A stretch of 64,000 nt of DNA from CAVTWD01 sp963738325. GTDB lineage: Bacteria > Actinomycetota > Acidimicrobiia > Acidimicrobiales > Ilumatobacteraceae. This document shows, piece after piece, positions 35,668 to 44,565 of this stretch. Position numbers and translations under genes: made by a program. The stretch lies in NCBI GenBank assembly GCA_963738325.1, contig CAVTWD010000009.1, positions 124,001-188,000 on the forward strand, in the 5' to 3' direction. The number at the start of each line of letters is the position of its first letter. Positions within the stretch are counted from its first letter, which is position 1. The notes under the pieces were generated by a model that saw only the letters and a program-made list of their open reading frames with translations, searched no databases and was not told the DNA's origin.

Positions 35668-36230
35668 GCCAAGCCGTCCCACACCGTGCTGCCCGGCAGC
35701 GACTCCTCGATGGCACGGAGCCGCTCGGCGAAGGCGTCACCGGGAACGTCGTGGGCCCACATCACGATGGCGTCCTCGACGTTCTCGTAGTACTTCTTGC
35801 GCATCCCCACCGGCGAGAAGCCGAAGCCGGTGTACAGGGCCTGGGCGGCATGGTTGCTGACGCGAACCTCCAGCGTCATGCTCTTGGCCCGGTGGGCTCG
35901 GGCTTGGCGACCAAGGGTCAGCATCAGGCGGCTGCCGATCTTGTGGCGGTGCCAGGCCGGCTCGACTGCGACATTGGTGACGTGGGCATCGACATCGGCG
36001 AAGAGCATGCCGCCGTAGCCCACGACGGTGGACCCGAGCCGCGCCACCACGTAGCAGCGGGTGCCGTCGCGGTGGCCGAGCTCGCTGTAGAAGACGCCCA
36101 GCGACCACGGCCGCGGGTACACCTGCTGCTCGATGCGCATCACCTGGCGGAGGTGGCGGCGCTTGAGCGGCGTGATGCGCACGTGGAGCTCGGCCGGGTC
36201 GACGGTGGCCGGGAGCCGCAGCGCGTTCAC
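35664..36230 (-). CDS. rimI: Ribosomal-protein-alanine acetyltransferase RimI-like
   Basis: 188 residues from GTG 36230 in a GNAT fold: ITPLKRRHLRQVMRIEQQVY, PRPWSLGVFYSEL, VAVEPAWHRHKIGSRLM (acetyl-CoA loop) and EVRVSNHAAQALYTGFGF, all close to RimI. RimI N-acetylates ribosomal protein S18 in E. coli; in many bacteria the gene sits between tsaB and tsaD, as here. The N-terminal 15 residues and the C-terminal EESLPGSTVWDGLA are extensions. Both junctions are GTGA overlaps with tsaB and tsaD. Confidence 0.9.
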   Translation of the reverse strand: MNALRLPATVDPAELHVRITPLKRRHLRQVMRIEQQVYPRPWSLGVFYSELGHRDGTRCYVVARLGSTVVGYGGMLFADVDAHVTNVAVEPAWHRHKIGSRLMLTLGRQARAHRAKSMTLEVRVSNHAAQALYTGFGFSPVGMRKKYYENVEDAIVMWAHDVPGDAFAERLRAIEESLPGSTVWDGLA

Positions 36231-36925
36231 CTGTCTGCCCTCGTGGCCCAGTTGATGATGGCGTCGGGCTTGCGGAGGTAGACCGGTTCGAGCTCCCAGT
36301 GGTTCACCCAGTCCTCCCGCAGCGCCTTGGCGTGGGCCAGCTGCACGAGAGGCGCGGCCGACGGGTGGGCGAGCCATTGGTCGGCGAACTCGATGCTGCG
36401 CCCCTGGCACAGCCGATCGCGGTAGCGCAGCGCCCCCGAGCCGGCGAGCAGGTAGTCGCCGGAGGTGGCCATGAGGTCGGCGAGGAGGTCGTCGGGCGTG
36501 CCGAGCTGCGGCCCGGAGACCCGCTGGACACCGCCGGGTACCTGCCGGTAGGACGCGTAGAACAACTCGCCGCGCCGGGCGTCGATGACGGTGACGATGG
36601 TGCGGCTCGAGTGCCGGAGCGGGAAGGCCAGCAGGTCGAGGCTGGAGATGCCGATCATGGGCACGCGGCGGGCGTGGGCGATGGCCTTGGCCGTGGCCAG
36701 GCCGACGCGAAGGCCGGTGAACAGCCCGGGGCCGATGTCGACGGCCACCACGCTGATCTCCTCGAGCGAGATGTCGGTCACGCGGGTGACGAACTCGATG
36801 GCCGGGGTGATCGTCTCGGCGTGACGGCGGCCCCGCGAGGACTCGAAGAGCCCGAGCACGCCCTCGTGCCCGCCGATGGCGCACCCCACCTTCTCGGTGG
36901 CCGATTCGATCCCGAGGATCAGCAT
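36227..36925 (-). CDS. tsaB: tRNA t6A synthesis protein TsaB
   Basis: Dimerisation partner of TsaD in the threonylcarbamoyl transferase. 232 residues, intact. MLILGIESATEKVGCAI opens the ASKHA domain, SRGRRHAETITPAI and DIGPGLFTGLRVGLATAKA are the family's signatures, and VIDARRGELFYASY is its second strand block. The C-terminal WELEPVYLRKPDAI is typical. ATG 36925 overlaps the tsaE end by 7 bp, and its stop overlaps rimI by 4 bp. Confidence 0.95.
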   Translation of the reverse strand: MLILGIESATEKVGCAIGGHEGVLGLFESSRGRRHAETITPAIEFVTRVTDISLEEISVVAVDIGPGLFTGLRVGLATAKAIAHARRVPMIGISSLDLLAFPLRHSSRTIVTVIDARRGELFYASYRQVPGGVQRVSGPQLGTPDDLLADLMATSGDYLLAGSGALRYRDRLCQGRSIEFADQWLAHPSAAPLVQLAHAKALREDWVNHWELEPVYLRKPDAIINWATRADR

Positions 36926-37413
36926 GCCCACGCCTTCATCGCCGCGGCGAGCGCGGGCCACCGCCCGACCCAGCCGTTGCCGACAAGCTGCAGCTCGAAC
37001 ACCCGCTGATCGTCCCCCGCGCCGAAGCCGATCCGCAGCTCGAGGAAATCGGGCGGCAGCGCCGCCACCACCGCGTCGCCCCATTCGACGAGGGTGACGC
37101 CCTCGTCGAGCAGCTCGCCGAGGCCGAGATCGACCAGCTCGCCGAGGCGATCGAGCCGGTAGACGTCGAGGTGGTTCACGATCAGCCGGCCGGGATAGCG
37201 GTGGGCCAAGGTGAAGGTGGGGCTGGTCACGGGTCCCTCGACGGACAGCCCGCGGGCGAAGCCCTGGGCCAGGACCGTCTTCCCCGACCCGAGGTCACCC
37301 ACGAGCAGCACCAGGTCGCCTCGCCGGGCCAGCCCGGCGATGGCCGCGCCGAGCTCGGCCGTCTCCGCCGCCGAGGACGTGCACGCCTGGATCGGCGATT
37401 GCGTGAGGTTCAC
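36919..37413 (-). CDS. tsaE: tRNA t6A synthesis ATPase TsaE
   Basis: An ATPase that drives the TsaB-TsaD cycle. 164 residues from GTG 37413. The P-loop is LVGDLGSGKTVLAQGFARG at about 34-52, followed by VTSPTFTLAHRYPG and HLDVYRLDRLGEL, ending in VEWGDAVVAALPPD. The C-terminal third (GNGWVGRWPALAAAMKA) is divergent, as usual. The GTG overlaps the uracil-DNA glycosylase stop by 4 bp (GTGA), so its start is fixed by coupling. Confidence 0.95.
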   Translation of the reverse strand: MNLTQSPIQACTSSAAETAELGAAIAGLARRGDLVLLVGDLGSGKTVLAQGFARGLSVEGPVTSPTFTLAHRYPGRLIVNHLDVYRLDRLGELVDLGLGELLDEGVTLVEWGDAVVAALPPDFLELRIGFGAGDDQRVFELQLVGNGWVGRWPALAAAMKAWAC

Positions 37414-37979
37414 CGCGCGGCCGCCGCACTGAGCGCGAACTTGGCTCGCACGAGGTCGGCCCGCATCTGGGCCAGCGGTTCGGCGCCACCGCGCAGGGCC
37501 GCCGCCGGGTGCAGCGTCGGGATGAGCACGCCGTGAGCGAAGGGGTACGACCGCCCCCGCAGCTTCCCGATGCCATCCGTCGTCTCCAACAGCCATTGCG
37601 CGGCGAACCGGCCGAGGCTCACCACCACGGCCGGGCGGATCAGCTCGAGCTGCTCGGTGAGGTAGGGCCGGCAGGCGTCGATCTCGTCGGGCCGGGGATC
37701 GCGGTTGTCGGGGGGACGGCACTTCACGACGTTGGCGATGTAGCAGCGGTCGCGGGTAAGGCCGAGCTCCTCGCGCAGCAGCCGGTCGAGTAGCTGCCCG
37801 CTGCGGCCCACGAAGGGCAGACCCTGGCGATCTTCCTCCGCGCCCGGGCCCTCGCCGATGAACATGAGCCGCGCCTTGGGGTCGCCCATGCCGAAGACCA
37901 CCTGGGTGCGGCCCTCGGCGAGACGGCAGCGGGTGCAGGTGGATGCCTCGGCGGCGAGCAGCTCAAGGGACGCCGGCAC
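37410..37979 (-). CDS. Uracil-DNA glycosylase, family 4 (iron-sulphur type)
   Basis: Removes uracil from DNA. From GTG 37979 the protein has 189 residues; an ATG at 38036 would add 19 residues overlapping alr further. CTRCRLAEGRTQVVFG provides two iron-sulphur cysteines, GEGPGAEEDRQGLPFVGRSG the catalytic motif, CYIANVVKCRPPDNRDP the remaining cysteines, and PTLHPAAALRG the C-terminal His motif. Placement between alr and tsaE is unusual functionally, but the overlaps show it belongs to the operon. Confidence 0.93.
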   Translation of the reverse strand: MPASLELLAAEASTCTRCRLAEGRTQVVFGMGDPKARLMFIGEGPGAEEDRQGLPFVGRSGQLLDRLLREELGLTRDRCYIANVVKCRPPDNRDPRPDEIDACRPYLTEQLELIRPAVVVSLGRFAAQWLLETTDGIGKLRGRSYPFAHGVLIPTLHPAAALRGGAEPLAQMRADLVRAKFALSAAAAR

Positions 37980-39138
37980 GCCTGATGATGCTATCGGCCG
38001 GTCCAGTCTGGCCCGATGGGTACCGCCTGGGGACACGCGCCCCGATGCCGCACACGACCTCGTAGGCGATCGTGCCGAGCCGCTCGGCCCATTCGGTAGC
38101 CGTGATCGTCTCGCCCCCTTGCGTGCCGATGAGGACGGCCTCGTCGCCCACCCGAACCTCGGCCCGCGGACCGCAGTCGACCATGAGCTGGTCCATGGTG
38201 ACCACGCCCACGATCGGGTGGCGTCGCCCCCCGATCAGCACTTCACCACCCGTGCCGAACAAGCGCCGGGGCACACCGTCGGCGTAGCCGATCGGGAGCG
38301 TGGCCACTGTCGTGTCGCGCGAGAGCACGTGGCGCAGCCCGTAGGAGACGCCCTCGCCGGCGCGAACGTGTTGCACGTGGCTCACGCGCGCCCTGAGCGT
38401 CATGGCCGGCCGCAGCGGCGCCGCGGCCTCGGCCATGGCCACGGACGGCGGGATGCCGTACACCGCGATACCCGCCCGCACGAGGGAGCGGCGCGCCGCC
38501 GGGCGGCCGATCGCCGCCGCCGAGTTGGCCGCGTGGACCACTGGCGGGTCGATGCCGTGGCGGTGGAGCTCGGCCAACACCGCGTCGAGGCAGGCCAGTT
38601 GGCGAGCCGTCGCGGGATGGTCGGGCTCGTCGGCGACGGCCAGATGGGTGGCCACGCCGGCGAGGCGGAGACCAGGCTGCTCCACGATCTGGCGAGCTCG
38701 GGCCAGCGCGTCCGACGGCGACGCGCCCACGCGATGCATCCCGGTGTCGACCTTGAGGTGTACCGAGAGCGGCCGCCCGCCCGCGGCGCGGGCCGCCTCG
38801 GCCCCGGCGGCGATGCCCGAGGCGGTGTACAGCATCGGCTCGAACTGCTCCGCGACCACCAGGGGGAACAGCTCGGGGGGTGGCTCGGACAGCAGCAGCA
38901 CGGGCCCGCGCAGGCCGTGGGCGCGCAGCTCGGCGCCCTCCTGGGCGAGGGCGACGCAGAGCCCGGCCGCGCCTGCGCCGAGTGCGGCTCGTGCCACGGG
39001 CACGGCACCGTGCCCGTACCCGTCGGCCTTCACCACCGCCCAGACCGCGGCCGGCCGCGCCACCTCGCGGAGCCACGCCACGTTGGCGGCCACGGCGTCG
39101 AGGTCGACCTCGGCCCAGGCCCAACGCTCGCTGGTCAC
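37963..39138 (-). CDS. alr: Alanine racemase
   Basis: A PLP enzyme producing D-alanine for peptidoglycan. 391 residues, intact. WAVVKADGYGHGAVPVA carries the Schiff-base Lys, HLKVDTGMHRVG the phosphate site region, RAGIAVYGIPPS a conserved Tyr, GEGVSYGL the catalytic Tyr of the other subunit, and ATLPIGYADGVPR and VTMDQLMVDC the C-terminal beta domain. GTG 39138 overlaps the nnrE/D stop by 4 bp. The downstream uracil-DNA glycosylase start overlaps its end by 17 bp. Confidence 0.96.
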   Translation of the reverse strand: MTSERWAWAEVDLDAVAANVAWLREVARPAAVWAVVKADGYGHGAVPVARAALGAGAAGLCVALAQEGAELRAHGLRGPVLLLSEPPPELFPLVVAEQFEPMLYTASGIAAGAEAARAAGGRPLSVHLKVDTGMHRVGASPSDALARARQIVEQPGLRLAGVATHLAVADEPDHPATARQLACLDAVLAELHRHGIDPPVVHAANSAAAIGRPAARRSLVRAGIAVYGIPPSVAMAEAAAPLRPAMTLRARVSHVQHVRAGEGVSYGLRHVLSRDTTVATLPIGYADGVPRRLFGTGGEVLIGGRRHPIVGVVTMDQLMVDCGPRAEVRVGDEAVLIGTQGGETITATEWAERLGTIAYEVVCGIGARVPRRYPSGQTGPADSIIRRAGVP

Positions 39139-40470
39139 GACGAGAGAACCTCGGCGAGCAGGTCGGGGAGGTCGCCGGCCACCAGACCGCGGGGCCACCC
39201 TCGACGGGCGGCGGCGCCGTGCAGCCATGCGCCGGCGGCGGCTGCCTCGAAGGCATCGACCCCTTGGGCCAGGAGCCCACCGATCGCGCCGGACAGCACG
39301 TCGCCCGTGCCCGCGGTGGCGAGCCGGGCATCTCCCTCGGTGACCACGAGCGCCCGCCCACCCGGCTCGGCCACGACGGTCGTCGGCCCCTTCAGGAGCA
39401 CCACGGCGCGAGCTTCGGCGGCGAGGGCGCGGGCCGCGCCCAGCCGGTCCGGCCCCGGCGGGTGCCCGGTGAGCGTGGCGAACTCGCCGTCGTGAGGCGT
39501 CAGGACCGTCGGCGCCGCGCGGCCGTGCAGCAGATCGAGCCTCCCGGCGAAGGCGGAGAGCCCGTCGCCGTCCACGAGCGTCGGCCGTCGGCTCTTGGCC
39601 ACGAGCTCACGAACGCCCGTCACGGTGCTGTCCTCACGACCGAGCCCGGGGCCGACCACCAGCGCCCCGAAGCGGGCGAGCTCGTCGAGGACGACGCCGG
39701 CGAAGCCGGACGCGGTGGCGGCCCGCCCGACCACCTCGGTGGGCTGGAGCGGGTCGGACGCCACCCCCGGCGACGTGAGCCGCACCATGCCCGCCCCCAC
39801 CCGCCCGGCCGCGCGGGTGGACAGGTGGGCGGCGCCGAGCATGCCGGGTGATCCGGCCACCACCCACACCGCCGCCTTCCACTTGTGCGCATCGACCGTT
39901 CGCACCGGGAGCCAGCCCTCCACGTCGGCCCGCTCGACCACATGGGCGCGGGCCGCGACCGGAAGCCGGATGTCGGCCACCTCGACTCGCCCACTCAGCT
40001 CGCGGCCCGGGTGGGAACAGTAACCCCGGTTTCAGCGCCGCGAACGTGACGGTGACCTCGGCGCGCAACGCCGCGCCCTCGACGCCCCCGGTCAAGCCGT
40101 CGACGCCGCTCGGGATGTCCACGGCGAGCACGGGCGCGTCCCCGACCTCCGGCGGCGTCCACGTCCCCCGGAAGCCGGTGCCGTAGGCGGCGTCGATCAC
40201 GAGGTCACCGCGGGCCGCACCGCCCGTGCCCGCGTCGAGCAGCTCCACCCGGGCACCCCACCGGCGGAGCCGTTCCGCGGCGGCCCGGCCGTCGTTGCCG
40301 TTGTTCCCCTTGCCGGCGACCACCACGATGCGCCGGCCGTAGATGCCCCCGAGCCACCGCCGGGCCCTGCGGGCCACGGCCCCGCCGGCGCGCCCGATCA
40401 AGACGTCGACCGGGTCTTCGGCGGCGCCATCGATCAGCCGCATCTCCTCCGGGGTCACGATCGGGATCAC
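39135..40470 (-). CDS. nnrE/nnrD: Bifunctional NAD(P)H-hydrate epimerase/dehydratase, frameshifted
   Basis: Repairs hydrated NAD(P)H. The N-terminal epimerase half has GKGNNGNDGRAAAERL, LVIDAAYGTGFRG and AVDIPSGVDGLTG. The C-terminal ADP-dependent dehydratase has HKWKAAVWVVAGSPGMLG, VVGPGLGRED, LVDGDGLSAFA, VLTPHDGEFATL and GTGDVLSGAIGGLLAQG. An extra G in a GGG run near 40010 separates LLFPPG from RELSGRVEVADIRL; the repaired product is 444 residues. GTG 40470 has TACCGT 6 nt upstream, so this is the first gene of the operon ending with tsaD. Confidence 0.92.
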
Positions 40471-40476
40471 CGGCGT

Positions 40477-40482
40477 ACGGTA
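40477..40482 (-). promoter_or_regulatory. -10 box TACCGT of the nnrE/D-alr-udg-tsaE-tsaB-rimI-tsaD operon
   Basis: TACCGT lies 6 nt before GTG 40470 on the minus strand. It indicates a new leaderless transcript starting here, separate from the acpS operon. Confidence 0.55.
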
Positions 40483-40536
40483 CCGAGGAGGGAGAGTCTC
40501 GACGGAGAACGCCCGAGCGGCGGGGCAAGGTTCGCC

Positions 40537-40557
40537 TCACCCGGAGGTCACCCGGAG
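40537..40557. repeat. Direct repeat of TCACCCGGAG upstream of nnrE
   Basis: TCACCCGGAG occurs at 40537-40546 and again at 40548-40557, with an 11-bp period, about 55-80 bp before the nnrE -10. It could be a regulator site. Confidence 0.5.
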
Positions 40558-40559
40558 AT

Positions 40560-40632
40560 GACGGCAGGCTGAGCGCACCGCGATCCCGCCACCTGGTGGT
40601 TCCGCCTTCTCGTGTGCGCTCTGCCTGTCGTC
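40560..40632 (-). terminator. Large hairpin between acpS and nnrE
   Basis: Two 19-nt arms (40560-40578 and 40614-40632) match at 17 positions. A second hairpin (GTGCGG / CCGCAC, 40635-40657) adjoins it. It is placed after acpS and before the nnrE promoter, so a terminator of the rplM-acpS operon is most likely. Confidence 0.55.
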
Positions 40633-40736
40633 GTGTGCGGCTTTCGCCCTACCGCACCACAAGGTTGTACCCCGCTCGGCGCCTGTTCGACATGGGCCGA
40701 TCGGACCACCGCAGGTGAGCAGGGCGGTGCGAACGG

Positions 40737-41103
40737 TCACTCGGCGATCACAACCGCCTGGGCCAGCGCCGCGGTGTGGGTGAGCGACACGTGCCAGCCC
40801 TGAACGCCACGGGCGTCGGACAGCTCGCCGGCCCGGCCGCGCAGCACCAGCGCCGGGCGGCCCGAGTCGGCCCGGACGACCTCGACGTCGTGGAAGGCGA
40901 AGGCACCGAGGCCGACGCCGAGCGCCTTCATCACGGCCTCCTTGGCCGCGAAGCGCACGGCGAGGCGCTCGGCCGGGTCTGCGCGTCGGCGCCACGTACG
41001 CCCGCTCGGCTTCCGTGAACAGCCGCGCCGCCAGCGCCGGGGTGCGGGCCAGGGACCGCCGGAAGCGGACGACGTCGACCGCGTCGATCCCGACCCCGAC
41101 CAC
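40737..41103 (-). CDS. acpS: Holo-[acyl-carrier-protein] synthase, frameshifted
   Basis: Attaches phosphopantetheine from CoA to acyl carrier protein. MVGVGIDAVDVVRFRRSL has the metal-binding Asp, RLFTEAERAY precedes the frame break, and RFAAKEAVMKALG with its Glu-Lys pair follows it, then HVSLTHTAALAQAVVI. One extra base near 40982 is implied (AP-T to ADPAERLAV); the repaired product is 121 residues, normal for AcpS. It starts 3 bp after the glmS-like stop. Confidence 0.93.
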
Positions 41104-41106
41104 GGG

Positions 41107-44100
41107 TCAGGACCGCCAGCGCTCGGCCAGCTCGGTGACGGGCAGCGTGAGGAGGTCGCGCACGGGCACGTCCGCGAGCCGGTCGTCGCTGAAGGTGGTC
41201 TCGGTCTCGGTCACCCAGTCGACCAGGAGGTCGTAGCGGTCGCGGTAGCCCTGCAGCACGGCCCGGGCCACGTTCGCAGGGAGATGATCGCGCGAACTGC
41301 GACGTGCAGCAGGGTGATGCCCGTCGTCTGGTTGGCCTTGACCTCGGGAACGAGGATCACCGTGCGCCCATCGACGCGGCCCTGGGCCACCATCACCTCG
41401 CGGTCGAGAGCGACGCGTCGCTTCGTCCCCAGGAGCTCGGGGTTGCGCTCGACGCGCGAGGGCACGTCTCGCGCCAGGCCGCCCTTGTCGACGAGCGAGA
41501 TGCGCGCCGTGCCCGCCTCGGGCTCGCCGTCGATGGCGTACCTCGAGAAGCCGGTCACCGCTTCGATGGCCGGTTCGAGCTCGTCGAGCACCTTGAGCGT
41601 CCGGTAGCTCAGGCGATCCTTGCCCGCCCCGGCGTCGAGCACTTCGCTGCACGAGCGCGGTCGGCGAGCAGGCTCTCGTCGGAGCGGGAGATGCCGACGG
41701 TGATGGTCTTGGCCTGGTGCTTGATGGCGTCGATCGGGCGGGTGAGCTCCTCGATGGCGCGGGTGAGCGCGGCGCCGAGGTCGTCGACCAGCACTTCTGG
41801 CGTGCCGACCACGCCGTGCTCGCGCTTGGTAGCCGTCGAGGGCCACGACTCCCTCGCCGTAGCGCAGCAGCGAGGTGAGGCGCACCGCAGTGCTCGCCTC
41901 GAGCTGGCCGTCGTAGCATCCCGCTGCGCAGGCCCGCCCAGAACCGCTCGGCCGCTGGGACGAGATGGGCCCGGAGGTCGCTCGAGCAGCTCGTCACCCG
42001 CGAGCCCGCGCACGACCGCCAACTCGATGGCCTCGCGGGCCTCTCGCAGCGGTCGGGCCAACCCGTCGATGGCCAGGGCGGCCTCGTAGCCGAAGAGGTG
42101 CCCGGCCATGGCCGAGAGCACGAAGGCGAGGGCGGGAGCGCACGGCGGGCACGGTGATGACACGCAGGGCGGCGGCGAAGCGCTCCTCGCCGTCGCTCGC
42201 AATGACGATCGGTGCGCCTTGATGGGCGCGGTAGATCGCCACCTCCTTGGCGATGTCGTCGGCCGTCGATCCGACAGCCCGGCCGCACACACGAGGATCA
42301 GCGGCTCCGAAGAGAGATCGATGTGCTTCTTGTCCTCGGTGACATCGCAGGCGATCGACTTGTAGCAGAGCTCGGAGAGCTTGATCCGCACCTCTTCGGC
42401 GGCGACGCGGTTGACGCCACTGCCGACGACCGCCCAGTAGCCGGCGGCCGGGGGCGAACCGGTGGGCGGCCTCGGCGATGCTCGCTGCGCCGGGCGAGCA
42501 CGACCTCCATGGCGGTCGGGCAACTCGCGCAGCGCCGGCCAAGAGCTCGTGGCGGCGGCGGGGATCGCCGACGCCCGAGGTGCTCGGCGATGGCGCAGGC
42601 CAGCAGCGCGCCCGCGGCGACCTGGGCGTAGAACGCCTTGGTGGAGGCGACGCGACATCTCGACGTCACGCCCGTCGGACGTGTAGAGCACGCCGTGGGC
42701 CTTGTCGGTCAGATCGCTGTTGCGGCGGTTGACGATGCGCGATGACGGCGGCGCCCCGCGCCGCGGGCGAGGTCGACGGTGCGGTTGGTGTCCGTGGTGG
42801 TGCCGCTCTGGCTGACTGCCACGACGAGCGTGTCGCGCAGGTCGGTCGGCATGCCGTAGCCGGAGAGCTCGGTCGCGGCGATGGCCTCGACCCGGAGGCT
42901 CGTCGGACCGGCCAGCTCGGCGAGGATCGAGGCCATGCTCTGGCCGGCGACCGCCGCCGTGCCCTGGCCGATCACGATCAACCGGCGGATCGATCCCGAG
43001 GCGAGCCGTTCGACGACGTCGGGCGGCACGGCCCGCTCGCCGAGCTCCGCGACGAAGCAGGCCGTCGTGCTTGCGGATGTGGCCGCGTAGCGTCTTGCGG
43101 AAGCTGGCCGGCGCCTCGGAGATCTCCTTCAGGAGGAAATGGGGGAACGGCGCCCCGGTCGATGTCGCGGGTGGTGATCTCGCGCCCGCCGATCTCCGGT
43201 CGGCCAGCGGCAGCTCGCGTGCCGTCGTAGGCCATGCGCCGGATGCCCTCGAGCGACGCCGGCGCGGGCCGCCGTCGAGCACGAACACCTGGCCGCGGCT
43301 GCATCGGCTGGTCGGGGTGCAGCGGCGTCTCGCCGTCGATGCGCACATACTCGGCCGTGGCCTCGACGAGGCCGTAGGGCTCCGAGGCGACGACGAAAGC
43401 GTCCGTCGGCGAGGCCGACGTAGAGGCGCCTGGCCGCTCCCCCGCTGCGCCAGCCACACCTGGTCGGGTCGCTCGGCGCACGCCGCGGCGATGGCCACCG
43501 ATCCCTCGAAGGAGGCGACCGCTCGGCGGAACGCCTCGGTGATGTCGCCGGTGGTCGCCACCTCCCGGGAGACGATCGCCGGGATGACCTTGGCGTCGGT
43601 CGTGATCGGCGCCGCGATGCGCAAGCCGTAGGCGGCCTTGAGGTCGGCGTGGTTGTCGACGTCGCCGTTCAGGACGGCGGCGATGTACGGCCCCGCCGGC
43701 CGGCCTTCCTCCTCCTGGTTGACCGGATGGGCATTCGGCTCGGAGATGATGCCGACACTCGCCCAGCGGGTGTGGCCGAGCACGCTGAGCGCGGGAGGTC
43801 GGGGCCGCCAGCGCGACATGCAGCAAGGCGTCCTCGCGCATGGCGGCCCGCAGTGCCGCGGTGTTGTCGCCGAGCTCGCCGATCTCGGCTGCCGCCTTGT
43901 AGACGAAGGCGAGCGTTCCGCCGACGACTCGCAGCGAACCGGACGTGAAGAGCGGGTCCGATTCCCGGCCGGCGAGGAGCAGCGCGGACGCTGGGGCTGT
44001 CGACGTCGAGACCGTGGTCCCACACGAAGACCTGCAGCCCGGCGGAGTCGCGGCCGCGAACCTCGAGGCGGTCGATGGCCGACAGCGCCACCTGCACCGC

Positions 44101-44553
44101 GCTGAAGCCCACCAGGGAGCTGGGCGGGGCATCGCGGCCGGCGAGCTCGACGACCTCGCGGGCCGCCCGCAGCCGGTCATGGCGGATGGCCCAGAGCGCG
44201 TCCTTCGTGCTCACCAGGGCGGCGTTCAGCTCCTCGACCGCTTCGGGAGGAGCGTCGTCATCGTGGCTCTCCAAGTGGGCCTCGACCCCGCTCACCGCGG
44301 CCTCCATGCGGGCGAGGCGAGCCGTCACCGCCGCGACCAGCTCAGGATCGGCGACCAGGGCCAGGACGCCGGGGGCGCCCTGCAGAGCCCGGTCGACCGC
44401 GGTCAGCTGGGCCGACGCCGTCTGCAGCTCGGGGGCATGCACCTCGGCCCGCGCCAGCACCGACATCGCCCCGTCGAGGCGAGCCAAGAGGTCCTGCGGC
44501 GCAGGGGCCGGGCGCCGATCGGGACGGTCGACCACGGCCACGATCCCGCACAT
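41107..44553 (-). CDS. GlmS-like glutamine amidotransferase/isomerase, very long form, riddled with frameshifts
   Basis: Probably makes glucosamine 6-phosphate from fructose 6-phosphate and glutamine, given glmM directly upstream. It starts MCGIVAVVDR (Cys2 nucleophile). A helical insert of about 140 residues (QLTAVDRALQGA, LVADPELVAAV) separates this from EVRGRDSAGL. Next come HTRWASVG and LNGDVDNHADL of the amidotransferase, a first SIS domain (VAVSQSGTTTDTNR, SVASTKAFYAQ), a second (VVGSGVNRVAAEEVRIKLSE) and about 300 C-terminal residues (VRLTSLLRYGEGVVALDGYQ, LVDKGGLARDVPSRVERNPE) not found in ordinary GlmS. The span of 1149 codons is nearly twice the usual 610. A dozen or more frame changes occur; every block stays recognisable. 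Confidence 0.72.
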
Positions 44554-44565
44554 GAGGGACCCAGC

